64,000 bases of DNA from Adiantum capillus-veneris (Eukaryota; Streptophyta; Polypodiopsida; Polypodiales; Pteridaceae). The notes beneath the pieces were generated by a model that made no database searches, was not told the DNA's origin, and saw only the letters and a list, made by a program, of their open reading frames with translations. How positions within the stretch are numbered: the first letter of the stretch is position 1; the number at the start of each line of letters is the position of its first letter. This document shows positions 22,746 to 34,873 of this stretch, piece by piece. The stretch covers positions 66,977,870 through 67,041,869 of the forward strand of contig CM043952.1 of NCBI GenBank assembly GCA_014529385.2. Reading direction: 5' to 3'. The translations under genes and the position numbers were made by a program.

Positions 22746-24352
22746 TGTCATAAAATCTAATATCTAACCAACCCAAATGATTTCCTCATATTAAATTGAT
22801 CACTTAATGTGGGAGAATAAACGGGAACAAGTGTTAAGATATAGATATGTGCTTATAGATCTATCTCAACACGGGGCCAATAGTAAAGGGTGAGACATGG
22901 TCTATCAAAGATCAAGGCTAACCAATGGAGCATAAGACTTAGGGTTAGCTTCATTGAAGACTTCCAATAATGTGTGTAAAAGTCCTTTGACCTTAGGTAA
23001 GCTAGCGTTGAGCTTGAGGCGGAAACCCGGCCCAAGCTCGAGGTGCTTGTCGTGCTTGAGGTACTTGTCGTGCTTGAGGTGCTCGTCATGCTTGAGGTGC
23101 TTGAGGTGCCTGACCTGCTACATGCTTGAGGTGCTTGACTTGCTACTGGATTAAGGTGCTCGAGGTGCTTTGACATGTTTGCCTGAGATGCTTGTGGGAA
23201 CACCCCTAGTTCAATTGCATTGTCATGCTTGATGACTAAGGTGCTTGAGCACCAAAAGTCAAAAGTATCCCTACAAGAGGGGGGGCGAGCCCTTTTCCTA
23301 GGGGATAGAGAGAGAACACACACTCACACACACAAGGAAGGCCCAAGCTTGAAGAGGCAACAAGGACACATGTCAGGCCCCTACCTATGTTACCTTCATG
23401 AGATGCCTGAAACCTATTGGTTGGCCACCCAAGGGGTCCAATAGTGATTTAGGAGATTTAATTAATTGATTTAGCATTTACCTAGCCCTCTCTCTCAAAG
23501 GGGAAAGGGGGACACTTGTCTCAGGCTGCCCCTATTGCTTGTAATGCCTCCTGCTTATGATTGGCTAGACCTGGAGGGGTCCAATGAGCTTCAAGCATGA
23601 GCTACAAGGGGGGGTCGACCCAAGCTAGCTAGGGGGTTGCTTAGGGGGTATACTCACCCACACACACTCACAAACACTCTCATTGTGTGCTATGCACAGT
23701 GCAAGAGCTCCCTCTTCTTCTCCAAGCAAGTAGAGGTTGAGAGCCTACACCAACACTCTTGGCTATGGAGTGCAAATCCAACCAAGAGCCATGCTTCAAT
23801 GCCTAAGCTTGCCAGCTCCTTCTTCTTGATTACTATGCTATTATGTATGCTAGCAACAATAGTATGATAAGTGAGGAACTAATTCTTTCTCCTATGAAAT
23901 GTTTCTTCTTCCTCTTCCCTACCCTCATTCCCTGCTAGCTCTCTCCACCTTCGAAGGTGTTTGAGGTCTTGGGACTGAGGCTTGGGATAGTTAAAGATTT
24001 CTTCAAGTTTATGTTATGTTTGTGATGCATGAAGCTTTCCATCTTCATTGCATCACCTAGGTCACAAGGAACACAAAGAGTGTATTGTAACAAGTCTCTC
24101 TTAATGGGAGAAATCATAATACAAATGCCTATTGGAGGGGGGACCGGCTCCACATAAATCCGGTCCTCAACTGTTGTCATGTTCTCTAAATTCTCTCTCT
24201 TGCAAAAGTATTGTTCATGCCAAAGTAACTAATTGCTATGATTATGTTGCTATCTTCAACTATGTTCACCCGTTATGCTCACAAAGTTATTTCTCAAAAG
24301 TACTCTCATTAATTTTCGCTACTCTGAAGTTAAATAGGCCAATTCCATTACC
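22746..24352 (+). repeat. 3' LTR of chromovirus-type gypsy element
   Basis: Nearly identical to 15591-17193. Differences include minisatellite arrangement and scattered substitutions, and a terminal CC in place of CA. Confidence 0.92.
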
Positions 24353-24357
24353 GGGTG

Positions 24358-25512
24358 TGTGCAAGGTTGTCAACATTAAAAGGCGTGCCACCAGGTGTTT
24401 TTCTTGCCTCGACCAGGTTTGGCAAGGTAGCATGCACTGCCTGTGGTTAGTTGAAATCGACAGCTTGGAAACCAAAATCATGGGCGATTGGACATGCCAA
24501 GGAGAATGTAAAGCGGTCACAAACATTTTTTCGGTCCTTTAGTGGTTCCGATAGGCGAGCTCAAGAAATTTGGAGTGCCAAAAAAATTTCTTATGGCTTT
24601 GAGCTAGCAAGATGAAGTTCTAGTGCATTGACGTGATGGATATTTGGCAATTTCGACATGGGGAAGCACCAACTGTGTGGGAATCGAAGGCTCAAGGTCC
24701 TTGGTTGCTTGAGCTAGCAAGACGAAGTTCTAGTGCATTGACGTGATGGATATTTGGCATTTTTGACATGGGGAAGCACCAACTGTGTGGGAATCGAAGG
24801 CTCAAGGTCCTTGGTTGCAAATGCAAAAGATAATGGTGGCTAGACATGGAAAAAAAAAGGGTTAAAGAGTTAAAATGCCAAAGTATAAGGAGCTTGGGAT
24901 GAGGTCTAGAAAGGGCGATGGATGAATTGAATTGGCAAAGAGAACAAAAGAAGAAGGGTTTTTTTTTAAGAGTAAAAAAAGAGAAGGAGGGCAACGACGA
25001 CGCTCTCTTTGCCTCCTTGAGAGTGAGAAAAAGGAGAGATTTTTTTGGCTGGGCAAGAAAGGAGGAAGAGTTTTGGGGAGTCTTTGGGAGGGGGTTTTTT
25101 TGGTGCTCGTTCGTTTGGAAGCGAAGAGGATCTCATGAGGAGAAAAAAGCTATGAAAGCTTGGTGTCGGACTTGAGCGAGGCTCGTCCCTTTCTGTTTTG
25201 ATGAACGTCGATGAGTGGCGGTGGTCTTGTATAAGCCCTTTTATGCGAACGAAGAAGGAGTTCCCCCCCATATGAGCAATTGTGTCGTGCTTTTCCCTTC
25301 CCCCCTTTCTTCTCTTCTCTATTGAGAGTGTGTGCGGTTGTGTGTGGTAGTGTGAGTTCGTGTGCGTCTGTCTGAGTGCATGTGCATGCATGGTTTGGTG
25401 AGAAGTGTGAGTCGAAGGTGCTCTCCAAGTGGATTGGGGTGTTGTGTGTGCCCTGGGCTATAAGAGGCAGCCGTGTTAGTGCGCTGGGTGTGTCCCCCAT
25501 TCCCCCTCTCCA
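24358..25512 (+). repeat. Left LTR of element X, second part
   Basis: It continues the LTR after the gypsy insertion and aligns with about 40530-41538. It contains a tandem duplication absent from the right LTR (units 24601-24710 and 24711-24820). It ends CCCCTCTCCA. Several long plus and minus frames here are not conserved between the two LTRs and are not genes. Confidence 0.85.
24601..24820 (+). repeat. 110-bp tandem duplication in LTR of X
   Basis: Two units starting GAGCTAGCAAGA(T/C)GAAG. The right LTR of X has a single unit at about 40766, so the duplication arose after X inserted. Confidence 0.9.
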
Positions 25513-25517
25513 TCTTC

Positions 25518-25528
25518 TAGTGCCCCCA
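25518..25528 (+). promoter_or_regulatory. Primer-binding site of element X
   Basis: TAGTGCCCCCA followed by CGGAGGA, a few bases after the left LTR. The Tat-like element has TGGTGCCCCCA then TGGAGGA at its own site. The TGG of the canonical start is TAG here. Confidence 0.6.
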
Positions 25529-25668
25529 CGGAGGAGCGCACTGATAGCTCCCCGGTGATGTGATTGGAAGCAAGGATGTAGCGGTAGAGTAGTGGCCCAA
25601 TCTTCAGCGAAAGGGAGGATTCGGATGATTGACTGGCAAATTATGAATTGTTCCTCATATCATTGCAG

Positions 25669-26788
25669 ATGACAGGTGATGAGGACAAGGTGCGTACAGT
25701 GCCCTTGATGCTACGAGGAAAAGCTAAGATTTGGTTTGATTGTCTGCAGGCGACAGACAAATAGGTTTGGAAAAGTTTTCAAAAATAATTTCTGCTGCAA
25801 GGTCGTGTCGGTAAATGAAGTGGAAGCACAGATCAGAGGCTTGCAACAAGATGTAAGCGCGAGTTTTGAGGTGTTTGTGGTTGTGTTTGAAGCTTGCTGG
25901 AGGCAGTTGGTGGCGGATACGCATGTGGTTAACGCTGACTGCTTGAAGTTGGAAACGTTTCTAGCTTGCATCCGGTGGTTCGAGAAAAGGTTGATGATGA
26001 AGAGCCTAAGTGCTACGGTAAAGCGGTCCAGGTTGCTAGGGTCAAGAGCCGCAAAGTGAAGAGGAAAATGGAGCTTGGCTTGCTGAAGCCGAAAGATTGT
26101 GTGCTTGTTGAGGCAGTAGGGTGTTCTTTGAGCCCGTCAAGGATCGTTGCGGTTGTGCAAGGTGTGGAGCCTGTTGAGGTAAGACCAATAGTGGATTTTT
26201 CTTGTGTGGAAGTGTTTGTTTGCAGGATGCCAATGCCTATGGAGGATATGTTTGCCAACAAGGGCGAGCCATATGTTAAAGAGAGCCTGTGTACAGCAAT
26301 AAGAGCAGATACCAAGTGCCAGGTGCAGTTTGAAGAGATGATGAAGCCTATTCTTGTGGAGGGTTTGTGTGAGAAGGTAGCAGATTATGGCCAGGATGTA
26401 GGTGCTAAAGGCTTGGAGCTTGATGAGAAGAGTGTACAGAGCCAAGTTGGCAGTAGCCAAGATTTTTTGGAGCCATTAAAGGATATGGATACAAGTGCCA
26501 AGTCGGCCTATGGCGGTGATGATGATGAGAGTTCGAGCTCGATCTTATGGGAGGCAGGTGAAGAGGACAAGTCCACGTCCTATAGCGAGGAGACGGAATA
26601 CAGTGAGCTTGAGATGGTGCAGGTAAAGCTTCCCTATTGTGTGCATAAAGATGTGATGGTTGCCAATATGATTGAAGAGCAGGTGGAGCTCCCAAAGCTT
26701 GAGAATGATGGTATGCAGATGAAAGTGTTGTGTGGCACCATGCTTATGGTGATATTGGTCAAAGTGGCAGTGCAATGTGCTCTGACAG
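25669..26788 (+). pseudogene. Gag-like ORF of element X, first part (interrupted by the Tat-like element)
   Basis: From ATG 25669 the frame begins MTGDEDKVRTVPLMLRGKAK followed by IWFD, a classic gypsy Gag capsid segment. TAG (about 25762) and TAA follow. Two frameshifts then lead through a Gag-like block (EVEAQIRGLQQDVSASFEVF; also EACWRQL, HVVNADCLKLETFLACI) into a long acidic frame from 25966. The acidic frame carries clusters such as GGDDDESSSS and SEETEYSELE. There is no zinc knuckle and no pol. The frame is split at 26788 by the Tat-like insertion and resumes at 39231. Gag plus an acidic tail, with nothing else, fits a non-autonomous LTR element. The acidic part has no known domain that I recognise. 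Confidence 0.65.
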
Positions 26789-27047
26789 TGAGGCGGTCCG
26801 GGGCGCGCAACAAGAAGAGTGGCCTCTAGACACCCTTCAAGGCTCCCGTGCTGCTCAATGGGGCTGGGGCACAACACAACACAAACCAAAACAACAAACC
26901 CACCGCCAAATCCCAACTACACAAGGGGCACCACCTAGTTTAAGAGCGAACTAGGACGCAAAAGAGGAGAATCGTTAGAGCAACCCACAAACAAGCAAGG
27001 AATTTACACTAACCCTAACACCAATGGAATACTCTCACACACTAAAA

Positions 27048-27109
<62 letters not shown>

Positions 27110-29515
27110 TGCTCGGGCTGCTTTGAAACGTATCGGCAATGATCAAGCAAACACAACTATATATTTAAGAAAGAGAGAGAAAGGGGGAGGGGGTGCTTGT
27201 TGCATTAATACCTTCTTACAAATCTGTCATGACAAATCAAAGTGAGATTAGTACTTGTTCAACATAGCTTGCGTAAATTTCACCACAACACATCACAAGA
27301 AAAGCCACCCCAATCACTGTCTTAAGGCCAGGGGAGTCCTCTCCACCCTGTCGCCCTCTTACAATATGTGGGATTTATGGCTAGATTGATGACAACACCA
27401 GAGACAAGCTATCAAGAACTTAACAAAAAAAAAAAAACACCAAGACACTTACACATCATTGTTGTCCATTACTTCACGTTGGAAGGGAGACAAAGTATCC
27501 AAGCTTAGTCCAAATCCACCCTCCTTGATTCAGCGAATGTTGGGCTTACACTAGTAGGAGAAATGATAGATTTCCTACTCTCAATTGAATGATCACTCTC
27601 TCTCTTACAATGGCATAGATTTCCCTTGCTAATCCCCTATTACAACACATGCACATGCATAAGACAATGAGCTTCCACTCAAGAGCTCCTTCTAGAGAGG
27701 TTGAGCTTGGCTTCTCAAGCTATAGCATAGTGCTCTTGCTTATGGCTCCCCCCCTTTTATTCTAGCTACACCCTCCTTTTATAGCAATTTTGAAGGCTAG
27801 GGTTAGTCCTCTAACCATGGTTGGGTTAGATTTTCAGCAATTTATCTAATTTCTTTTGCTTGGAATTATCAAGAAGTTGGTGGGGAAAGAGAGAGGAGAG
27901 AAATGGAGGTGATAGGACTTTTCATAGTGGGTTAGTGTTAGTAGAGTTAGTATTAATTTACAAATGGAATTGGATATTTACAATGGGAGTATCCATGTAG
28001 GATACAAATAAGGAAGAAAAACTCTTAAGAGGTAAGAAAGGGTGGATTTCTTACAAGGTTGATGCTCCAAGTGTCTTGAGTAGGGCCAATTTTGACGCTT
28101 GTTGACGGTCCACTAGCTTTGACGGTACATTTTTTCTCCACTCTTGACCTTCCTTGAGAGACAAGGTAATTGAAGCTGAGTAATCAATCACCATGATGCT
28201 GTCTTTTAAGAGAAGAGGCTGAATTTTGTGGTTTTTTGATAGATATGGGTAATTTGGAGGAGGAAAAATGAGACTAGGTGGTCAATTTTGGAATGGAATT
28301 GTGTGTGGGAGGTATGAGTTCACCATGGTTTCTCTTATTCTTCAAGGTTAAGGAGAAGGTGAGTAGTGTGCAGAGAGGAGTGGTGAGAGAGATGGGGATG
28401 ATGAGTGGAGAAGTGTGTGTGAAAGAGGAAAATGATAAAGTGGAAGAGAGAGTGTGGCTGCATAGCATGGGAAAACTGGGGTCCACTAAAAAAATCATAG
28501 CTCACAGCTGGTAGCTTCAAAAATCATGAAAACATTTGGGGTGATTATTCAGAGCGTGGGCTACATTTTCTCTTTTGACCACCGCTCCAAATTCGAAGTG
28601 GAGATAGGTGCCAAAATTCTCACCAAAAAGCCTGTTTTTTATGCCTGCAAAAGTCTTTTAGTGGTCCTCTCCTTTGTTGAATTTGTACAATGCATCCAAG
28701 AGTGAGCCCCTCCTTTGTCATATTATAATACAAAGCATTCAGGTTGCCCTTGACCCATGCATGGAGGAGGATTATTGGTGAAATAAGAAATATATACATG
28801 GTGGGACTAGTGTATGGACTATTCATGGACTTTAGCTCAATGAGCACATGGTGTTAGAATAATGAGTAAAAATAATAATAAAAATATGGAGGAGTTATGG
28901 ATATGGAAAGATATTGGAATCATATGATATGGTCCCTCCTTGAATTATTTTTGGTGAAAGAGAAAAATGTATGCAAGTAAATAATATAATAAAGGTAACC
29001 AATGAGTAGAAATCAATTTTTTGTTTTCACGAGGGTGAGGGTGAAAATGTGGGAGTGATTTGTATAAAGGAAAAATATGAGGTTAGAGTATGTACATATT
29101 GGCAAAAAAATATATATATATATATATATATATAATTATGGTGTAAGAGGATGAAAGAAGGTGTACATAGGTTTAATAAAACACACACCTAAGTAGAAAT
29201 ATTTAAATAAAATACCAAAATAATTATAAAAAATCCCTATATTTAGGCCATATATACAATGAAATATTTACACATAAAGAGGCCATAATATACTTTTATT
29301 TTTTTATTTTTTATTATTATTATTATTATTTTTTTGGCTCACCTAGCCCAGTGACTAGCTAGCTGAGGGTTTTTAAGAAGATATGGGAAAAGTCCCGTGA
29401 CTCACGCACGCCTATGTACAGTGAAATGGTAGGGATAGCCACAGTGTTTGGGTGATTTTGGTAGGGTGAGGTAACTCACTGTGGCAATTACAAAGAGCCG
29501 AAAAAACGGCTATCA
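26789..29515 (-). repeat. 3' LTR of Tat-like element
   Basis: 2727 bp, matched by 36487-39226. It contains a GA tract (about 27051-27106), a TATA box on the minus strand (27776-27783) and a TA microsatellite (about 29107-29133) that is replaced in the other LTR. Confidence 0.93.
27776..27783 (-). promoter_or_regulatory. TATA box in 3' LTR of Tat-like element
   Basis: TATAAAAG on the minus strand, in the sense of the element, identical to the copy in the 5' LTR at 37491-37498. Confidence 0.6.
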
Positions 29516-29532
29516 TTAGCCCTCCCCCTGGA
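29516..29532 (-). promoter_or_regulatory. Polypurine tract of Tat-like element
   Basis: AGGGGGAGGGCTAA directly before the 3' LTR start TGATAG on the minus strand. Element X has nearly the same tract at 40030-40042. Confidence 0.8.
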
Positions 29533-29543
29533 TGATGGTATAT

Positions 29544-30593
29544 TCATGTACCATCATAGAGCATCTTTTCCAAAGAGAGTGCTTCAGAGTCCTTGGCGAG
29601 ATCTTCATTGTTTGGCCCCTCAGAATTTTGGCTGGAGTTACACTCATGCTTCATGTAACAATACTTACATAAGACAACGGCCTTTGGACAGATCTTTGGT
29701 AGATCCTTTGGTAGAAGGCGACTCAAATAGGGCTTCAAGCGATACCCGTTTACTTTCCTGGAGTGCTCTTTACCATTCAAGTCCATAAGCTGATAGTAAC
29801 TTGAATTGAAAGCCTTCTTGACTATGTATGGCCCTTGCCATCTTGTTTCAAACTTGGCATCAAAACGATTGTCAAGTCGATTGTCATACCTTAGCACAAG
29901 CTCTCCTTCCTTGATGCCTTTGTCCTTCAGTTTCTTGTCGTGCGTTTCTTTCGCTTGTGTGGCTTTCCTCTTGTAGAACTCATATGCTGCTTCTCTTTTC
30001 CACTCAAGCTCCACTAACGTAAGAAGTCGATCCATCCATACCTCTTGATCATCTTGTGCTCCTTTGCCATGAAGTCGCATTGTTGGAATGTTGAGCTCGA
30101 TAGGCTGCAAAGCCTCTTGACCATAGACCAAGTGAAATGGTGTGAACTCCGTGGCTTCCCTATATGTGGTTCGATATGCCCACAAGGCACCATCCTAGAA
30201 GTCATCCCATAATTTTGTCTTGTTTTGCACCATCTTTCTAATGATTCCTGCAATGACACCATTAGCCTTCTCCACCAAACCATTTGACTGTGGGTAGTTT
30301 GGTGTGCTATGACGATGTAGAATGTGAAGCTCTTCACAAACTTCTGTGAGCAATCCTTTTCTAAACCCTGGACCATTATCAGAAACAATCTCCAAAGGTG
30401 TGCCAAATCTACAACAAATGTGAGTGTAGACGAATTTGCTCACTGTCTTCTCATTTACCTTTGCCACACTTTGTGCTTCCACCCACCTAGTCATATAGTC
30501 TACAGCCACTAGAATGTAGAGTTTACCATTTTTTTGTCCTAGGCAAAGGACCCATATCATCAATGCCCCACTTTTCAAAGGGTCCATTTGCAA
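29544..30593 (-). pseudogene. Integrase core and C-terminus of Tat-like element, separated by frameshift and stop
   Basis: It continues the polyprotein of 30523-34824 in another frame. A run of seven A (30529-30535) shifts the frame just after DDMGPLPRTK, and TAG at 30195-30197 then interrupts the same frame. Integrase catalytic residues are intact: Asp in GIDDMGPL (upstream part), Asp in IVSDNGPGF and Glu in SNGLVEKANG. The C-terminal part has WAYRTTYREATEFTPFHLVY and GPYIVKKAF, typical of gypsy integrases. There is no chromodomain; it ends EKMLYDGT. One base removed and one stop changed would restore the frame, so decay is slight. Confidence 0.9.
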
Positions 30594-33500
30594 GCACTAT
30601 TTGCCTCGGGCCATGCACCAACCTTCTATTTCCATTTATCTGACAAGTGTGACAGCTTTTACACCAATGTTGAACATCCACATGCAAACTTGGCCAAACA
30701 TACCCCGAAAACAAAATCTTCTTCCTAGTTAATTCTTGGGCAAAATGACCACCACATGCCTCTTCATGCAAATCTTTTAGAATGACTGGAATTTCCTTGA
30801 TAGTTGGTACTCGTCTGCACACTTGATCCTTCCCTCTTTGATAGAGGGAGCCTTCTAGGAAGAGATATACGCTTGCATTCTTCATGAGTCTCCTCTTCTG
30901 AGCTTTTGTGAAGTCTGGTGGAAACTCACCCTCCAAAATGTAGCCAATGATGGGAGCCAATGACTCCAATCCCTGGTACCTCGGTTGCTTCACAGCAGCC
31001 GCCACCATGATGACCTGCACTTCTTTCTTTACACATGCAACGGCTTGTTGTGCAAGTAAATCAGCATCTTCATTCTGTTTCCTAGGAATATGATATAGTT
31101 GCACTTCTTCAAATTGATTAAACAATCTACGAATGGCATGAACTTTTGTCCGTAAGCTCTCATTCTTGCATGCCCAAATGCCTAAAATCTGTTTAACAAT
31201 GAGAAGTGCATCTCCCTTTACCATGAGGCGTTGTATCCCTTGGCCAATGCACATCTTCAAACCATGAAGTAGAGTGTCATATTCTGCTTCATTGTTGCTA
31301 GCTGAACTTGGTAGATTGAACTTCTCTTTCATGACCACCTCTCCACTTGGGTTGAGCAACACTAGCCCTCCCCCTGCTTTTCCTGTGGCTCGACGAAAAG
31401 CTCCATCAAAGAACAAAGTAAAAGCATTAGGAATACTTTTTGGTGGTGGCAATGGTAGGGTCTTTACTTCAGGCACCTTAATCTCCTTTTCGTGCACCCT
31501 ATAAGTGAGAATCCCTGCCAATTGTGCACGCACACTATCTTCTACCTTAAAAGAGTATTGAAACTCTTGCAACTCCATAATCCACTTTGAGATCCTAGTA
31601 CTAAGATTCATTTGAGATGACACCCAAGGGAACAAATTTTCTGCAGTGAGAATTACAAAAGGTTTTGGTAGCAGGTAGGATCTAAACTTTCTCACCGCAA
31701 ACATGAGAGAAAGCATCATGAGTTCTGCTTCTATGTAGTCTCTCTCCAAAGCATTCATGACCCTACTAGCAAAGTAGATGGGTCGCATCCTTGTACTGTG
31801 GGGATCTTGTTGTAGCAACACAACACCAATTGTTTCTTTCCCAGCACTAGAGTTAACAAAGAATGTGTACTCCCAACAAGGAGGCATGAGTGTTGGTAGC
31901 TCTGACAAAATGACTTTAATGTTACAAAAGTACTCTTCAAGCTCATCAGACCATGCAAATTCTACTTGTTGTGTCAACTTTTGCAAAGGGTGAAGTAACT
32001 CCGAGGCTAAGTGAATGAAGCGTGACATATACTTCACCTTTTGAATGAATGAGATGACCTCCTTAAGACTCTTGGGTGATGGTAGCTCAATAAGAGCCTT
32101 TGCCTTCGAAGGATCCACTTCAATGCCTTTGTAAGAAACTTTATGACCAAGCAAGATTACTTCATCCTCACCTATATGGCACTTGTCGGGGTTGAGTTGA
32201 CCTCCCATGTCGTAGAGCTTCTTTAAACCTTCTTCTACCCTTTGTAGATGCAATGATTTTGAGCTATAAATACAGAAATCATCAATGAACACCCTAATTG
32301 ACTTTCCAAAGAATGCTTGAAACACCATATTCATGAAACGTTGGAATGTTGCAGGAGCATTTGTCAGACCAAATGGCATGACTCTAAAAGCATAACAACC
32401 CCAAGGAGTGATAAAGGTTGTTTTCAATTGATCCTCCAGTGCAATCCCTATTTCAAAGTAACCTGAGTAACCATCGCACACAGTGTACTTCTCATGACCA
32501 GCTACCTCATTTAGTATCTCATCCTGGAATGGGAGGGGAAAGTGATCTCTCTTTGTTGCCTCATTGAGGGGACGGTAATCCACACACACCCTCCACTTTC
32601 CGTTCTTCTTAGGAGTGACAACAACAGGAGAGACCCACTCCGAATTCTCCACTGGATAAATGAACCCTGCTGCTAGAAGCTTTCTTACCTCCTTGAGTAA
32701 AGCCTGCTCCTTGATGACTCCTAGCCTTCGTAGCTTCTGAGCCTTAGGTGTGGCCTCTGGCTTCAACTCAATTTTGTGTTGAACAACATCTACTCCACGC
32801 ACATCGGTGTAGTCTTTAGCAAAAAGCCTAGGAAACTTCCTTAGCACACATTTGAACTCCTCTCTTTCATCCTTTGTAAGTGTTGTTGATAGCATACCTT
32901 CCAGCATCCCTTCATCTTGATCACCTTCGTTCTCTTGAGGACCTACCTCCTCCAAGCCTTGACAAGAGGTCTCTTGGTTGCTTGGCTTAAACCTTACCCC
33001 CATGACTTCGATGGAAGACTCCTCTTCAGTAATGCTGCCGCTACTTTCTTCTTCTGAAGTGCTATCGGTCCAACCTTCTTCCGTCTCACTTTGAGATGAT
33101 TCTTCATGGAGCTCCTCTTGGCGTTGCTCCTTCATGTCAAAGACAACCTTCTTGTGATTGTCATTCCTGCAAATTAGCTTTCCACTCTCCCAATCCTGCA
33201 AAGCTCGCATTTTCATTAGCCATGGTCTTCCTAGGATAAATGGGTAACCATTTCCCTTGGTAGACATGACATAGAAATCCACTGCCTTCTTAATGCCAAA
33301 GGCCTCCACAAAAACATTTTTACAAATGCCTACGCACCTAGCCTTGCTATTGTTTGCCATCTTGACCCTAATTTCAGGTGTCTCATGGATGTGCATGCCT
33401 AGTTTTTGCATGAGTCCCTCTGTCATGATGCAAATTTGTGCACCCCCATCCACTAGACCTTTCCTAACCAATCTCCCTTTGATGTAACAGTCTAGCACCG

Positions 33501-34824
33501 GTGTAATGTCCTCATTCATTTCAGCTTGTGCAATTTTTACAACAGGCACACTCTCTTTTACCTTTCTCCTAGTGCTAACTGCCCTTGTTAAATCCCTCCT
33601 AACTTGTGGACATAATGCAAGAAATTGAGGCCATGAAATATCAGGACCCTTACCTCTCATGTCTTCCAACAAGTTGTACGGAGCCATACCATGTCCAAGA
33701 GGGAAGTCTTGGAGGTTGATACGACGTCGAGTCCTCTTGGTTTCCTTGGTTCCCTTTGCCTTCTTGCCTTGTCCATGGTCACTCTGTGATGTGACTTCTT
33801 CTTTCTCTTTACCTTTTCCTCGGCCACGCTTAATTCCATTGGCTTCCATGTTAACCTCATTTGAATTTGTCACCTCTACCACATGCACATTTGGATCTGG
33901 CAAAGGTGGAACTCCTTCTACCCCTTGTGGAGGTGGTCTTGGTCCATTTGGCCTTTGTAGAAGCCTTGGTTGTTGACCAGTTCCTTCACCTGCATTCATC
34001 ACTGGGTAATTCAAGTTAGGCCTCCCTGGCTCCCCACGGGGCCAAGGACAATTATACATCCCATGTCCAGACTCTCCGCAATTCCAACATTGCAAGACTC
34101 TCCTAGGTCGTGGGTCTCGCTCTTCAGACTTCTTTGCTTGTCCCTTTGGACCTACAGCTTGTGCAAGGTGAATTGACAGGCTGCTTAAAGATTCGTTTAA
34201 CTTCTCAATTACTTCCGCCGTTACCTCAGGAAGCTCCCTCGATGTTGATGCTTGTGACTTACCTTTGGGTCTAAGACCTTCTATTGGAACCTCTCCCCTT
34301 AAGCACTTGAGTTTCCTATACTTCTCAGCAGCCCTAGTTTCAGCTGCATCAAAAGTAGCAGGTGCACCCGCCTCAACTTTTACCTTAAGGTCAGGAAAGA
34401 GTCCGGCTATGAACCTCTCCTTCTTTAAAAATTCTGCACCATCACCATGGTTAGCAACATTTCGTATCCATAGAGCCCAAAGACGTAGAAACTCTTGCTT
34501 GTACAAGTAGTAGTCATCTAAGTCTTTTTGCTTATGAGAAACAATGTCTTGCCATAGTTTCTGAGTGTTTCGGGGATCAAAGAAGTATCTCTTAAAACGA
34601 TTTAAAACTTCTGTGTAATTCCCCTTAACTTCCTCAGGCAAAGAGTCAAACCAAGTACTAGCATCTTTCCTAAGGACCACCTCAAACATTTCTACACGTT
34701 CTTGATCGGTTACTATCCTCTTGATACGGCAAGACATCTTGAAATTTGCTAAAAATAATTCTGCATCCTCTCCAGGCTCTCCAAAGAAAAGAGGATATCC
34801 AGACATTTGGCGTTGGCTCTCCAT
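30523..34824 (-). pseudogene. Gag-pol polyprotein of Tat-like element (Gag, PR, RT, two RNase H, integrase start)
   Basis: 1433 codons without interruption from ATG 34824. Gag covers about residues 1-280 with zinc knuckle CWNCGESGHGMYNC. Protease has LVDGGAQI near residue 470. RT has VCVDYRPLN, CDGYSGY (catalytic Asp), MPFGLTNAPATFQRF and FIDD. The first RNase H (about 980-1110) is degenerate: Asn in FVNSS and TAEN replace the expected Asp positions. A second RNase H (about 1150-1270) keeps all residues: LFFDGAF, NNEAEY, KGDAL, NEDAD. An HHCC zinc site (HEEACGGHF, CKSCHTCQ) opens the integrase. A lost first and intact second RNase H is known in Tat/Ogre elements. The frame ends prematurely at 30523 because of an A-run frameshift. 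Upstream neighbours are the accessory ORFs; the gag start lies 49 nt after the last of them. Confidence 0.93.
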
Positions 34825-34873
34825 TATTATGAAAGATTACAACACGAGCTACAATAAGGGATACAATAGAGAT

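Larger units (their letters stand above)
15586..24357 (+). mobile_element. Chromovirus-type Ty3/gypsy element inserted in the LTR of X
   Basis: Structure: LTR 15591-17193, primer-binding site, gag-pol in one frame, polypurine tract, LTR 22746-24352. Flanking 5-bp duplications gggtg are at 15586-15590 and 24353-24357. The uninterrupted target is visible in the right LTR of X near 40513-40535, which confirms the boundaries. Length without duplications is 8762 bp. The last base of the right LTR is C where A is expected. The two LTRs are visibly very similar, indicating a rather recent insertion compared with X. Gag-pol has nine stops, so the copy is not autonomous. Confidence 0.93.

Noticed and set aside
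24918-25500. Several overlapping ORFs in the left LTR of X (both strands)
   Set aside because: The right LTR breaks them with indels, so they are not conserved.
28274-28514. Identical 74-78-codon ORFs here and at 37989-38229
   Set aside because: They are identical because they sit in the two LTRs of one element; no motif, and on both strands at once.
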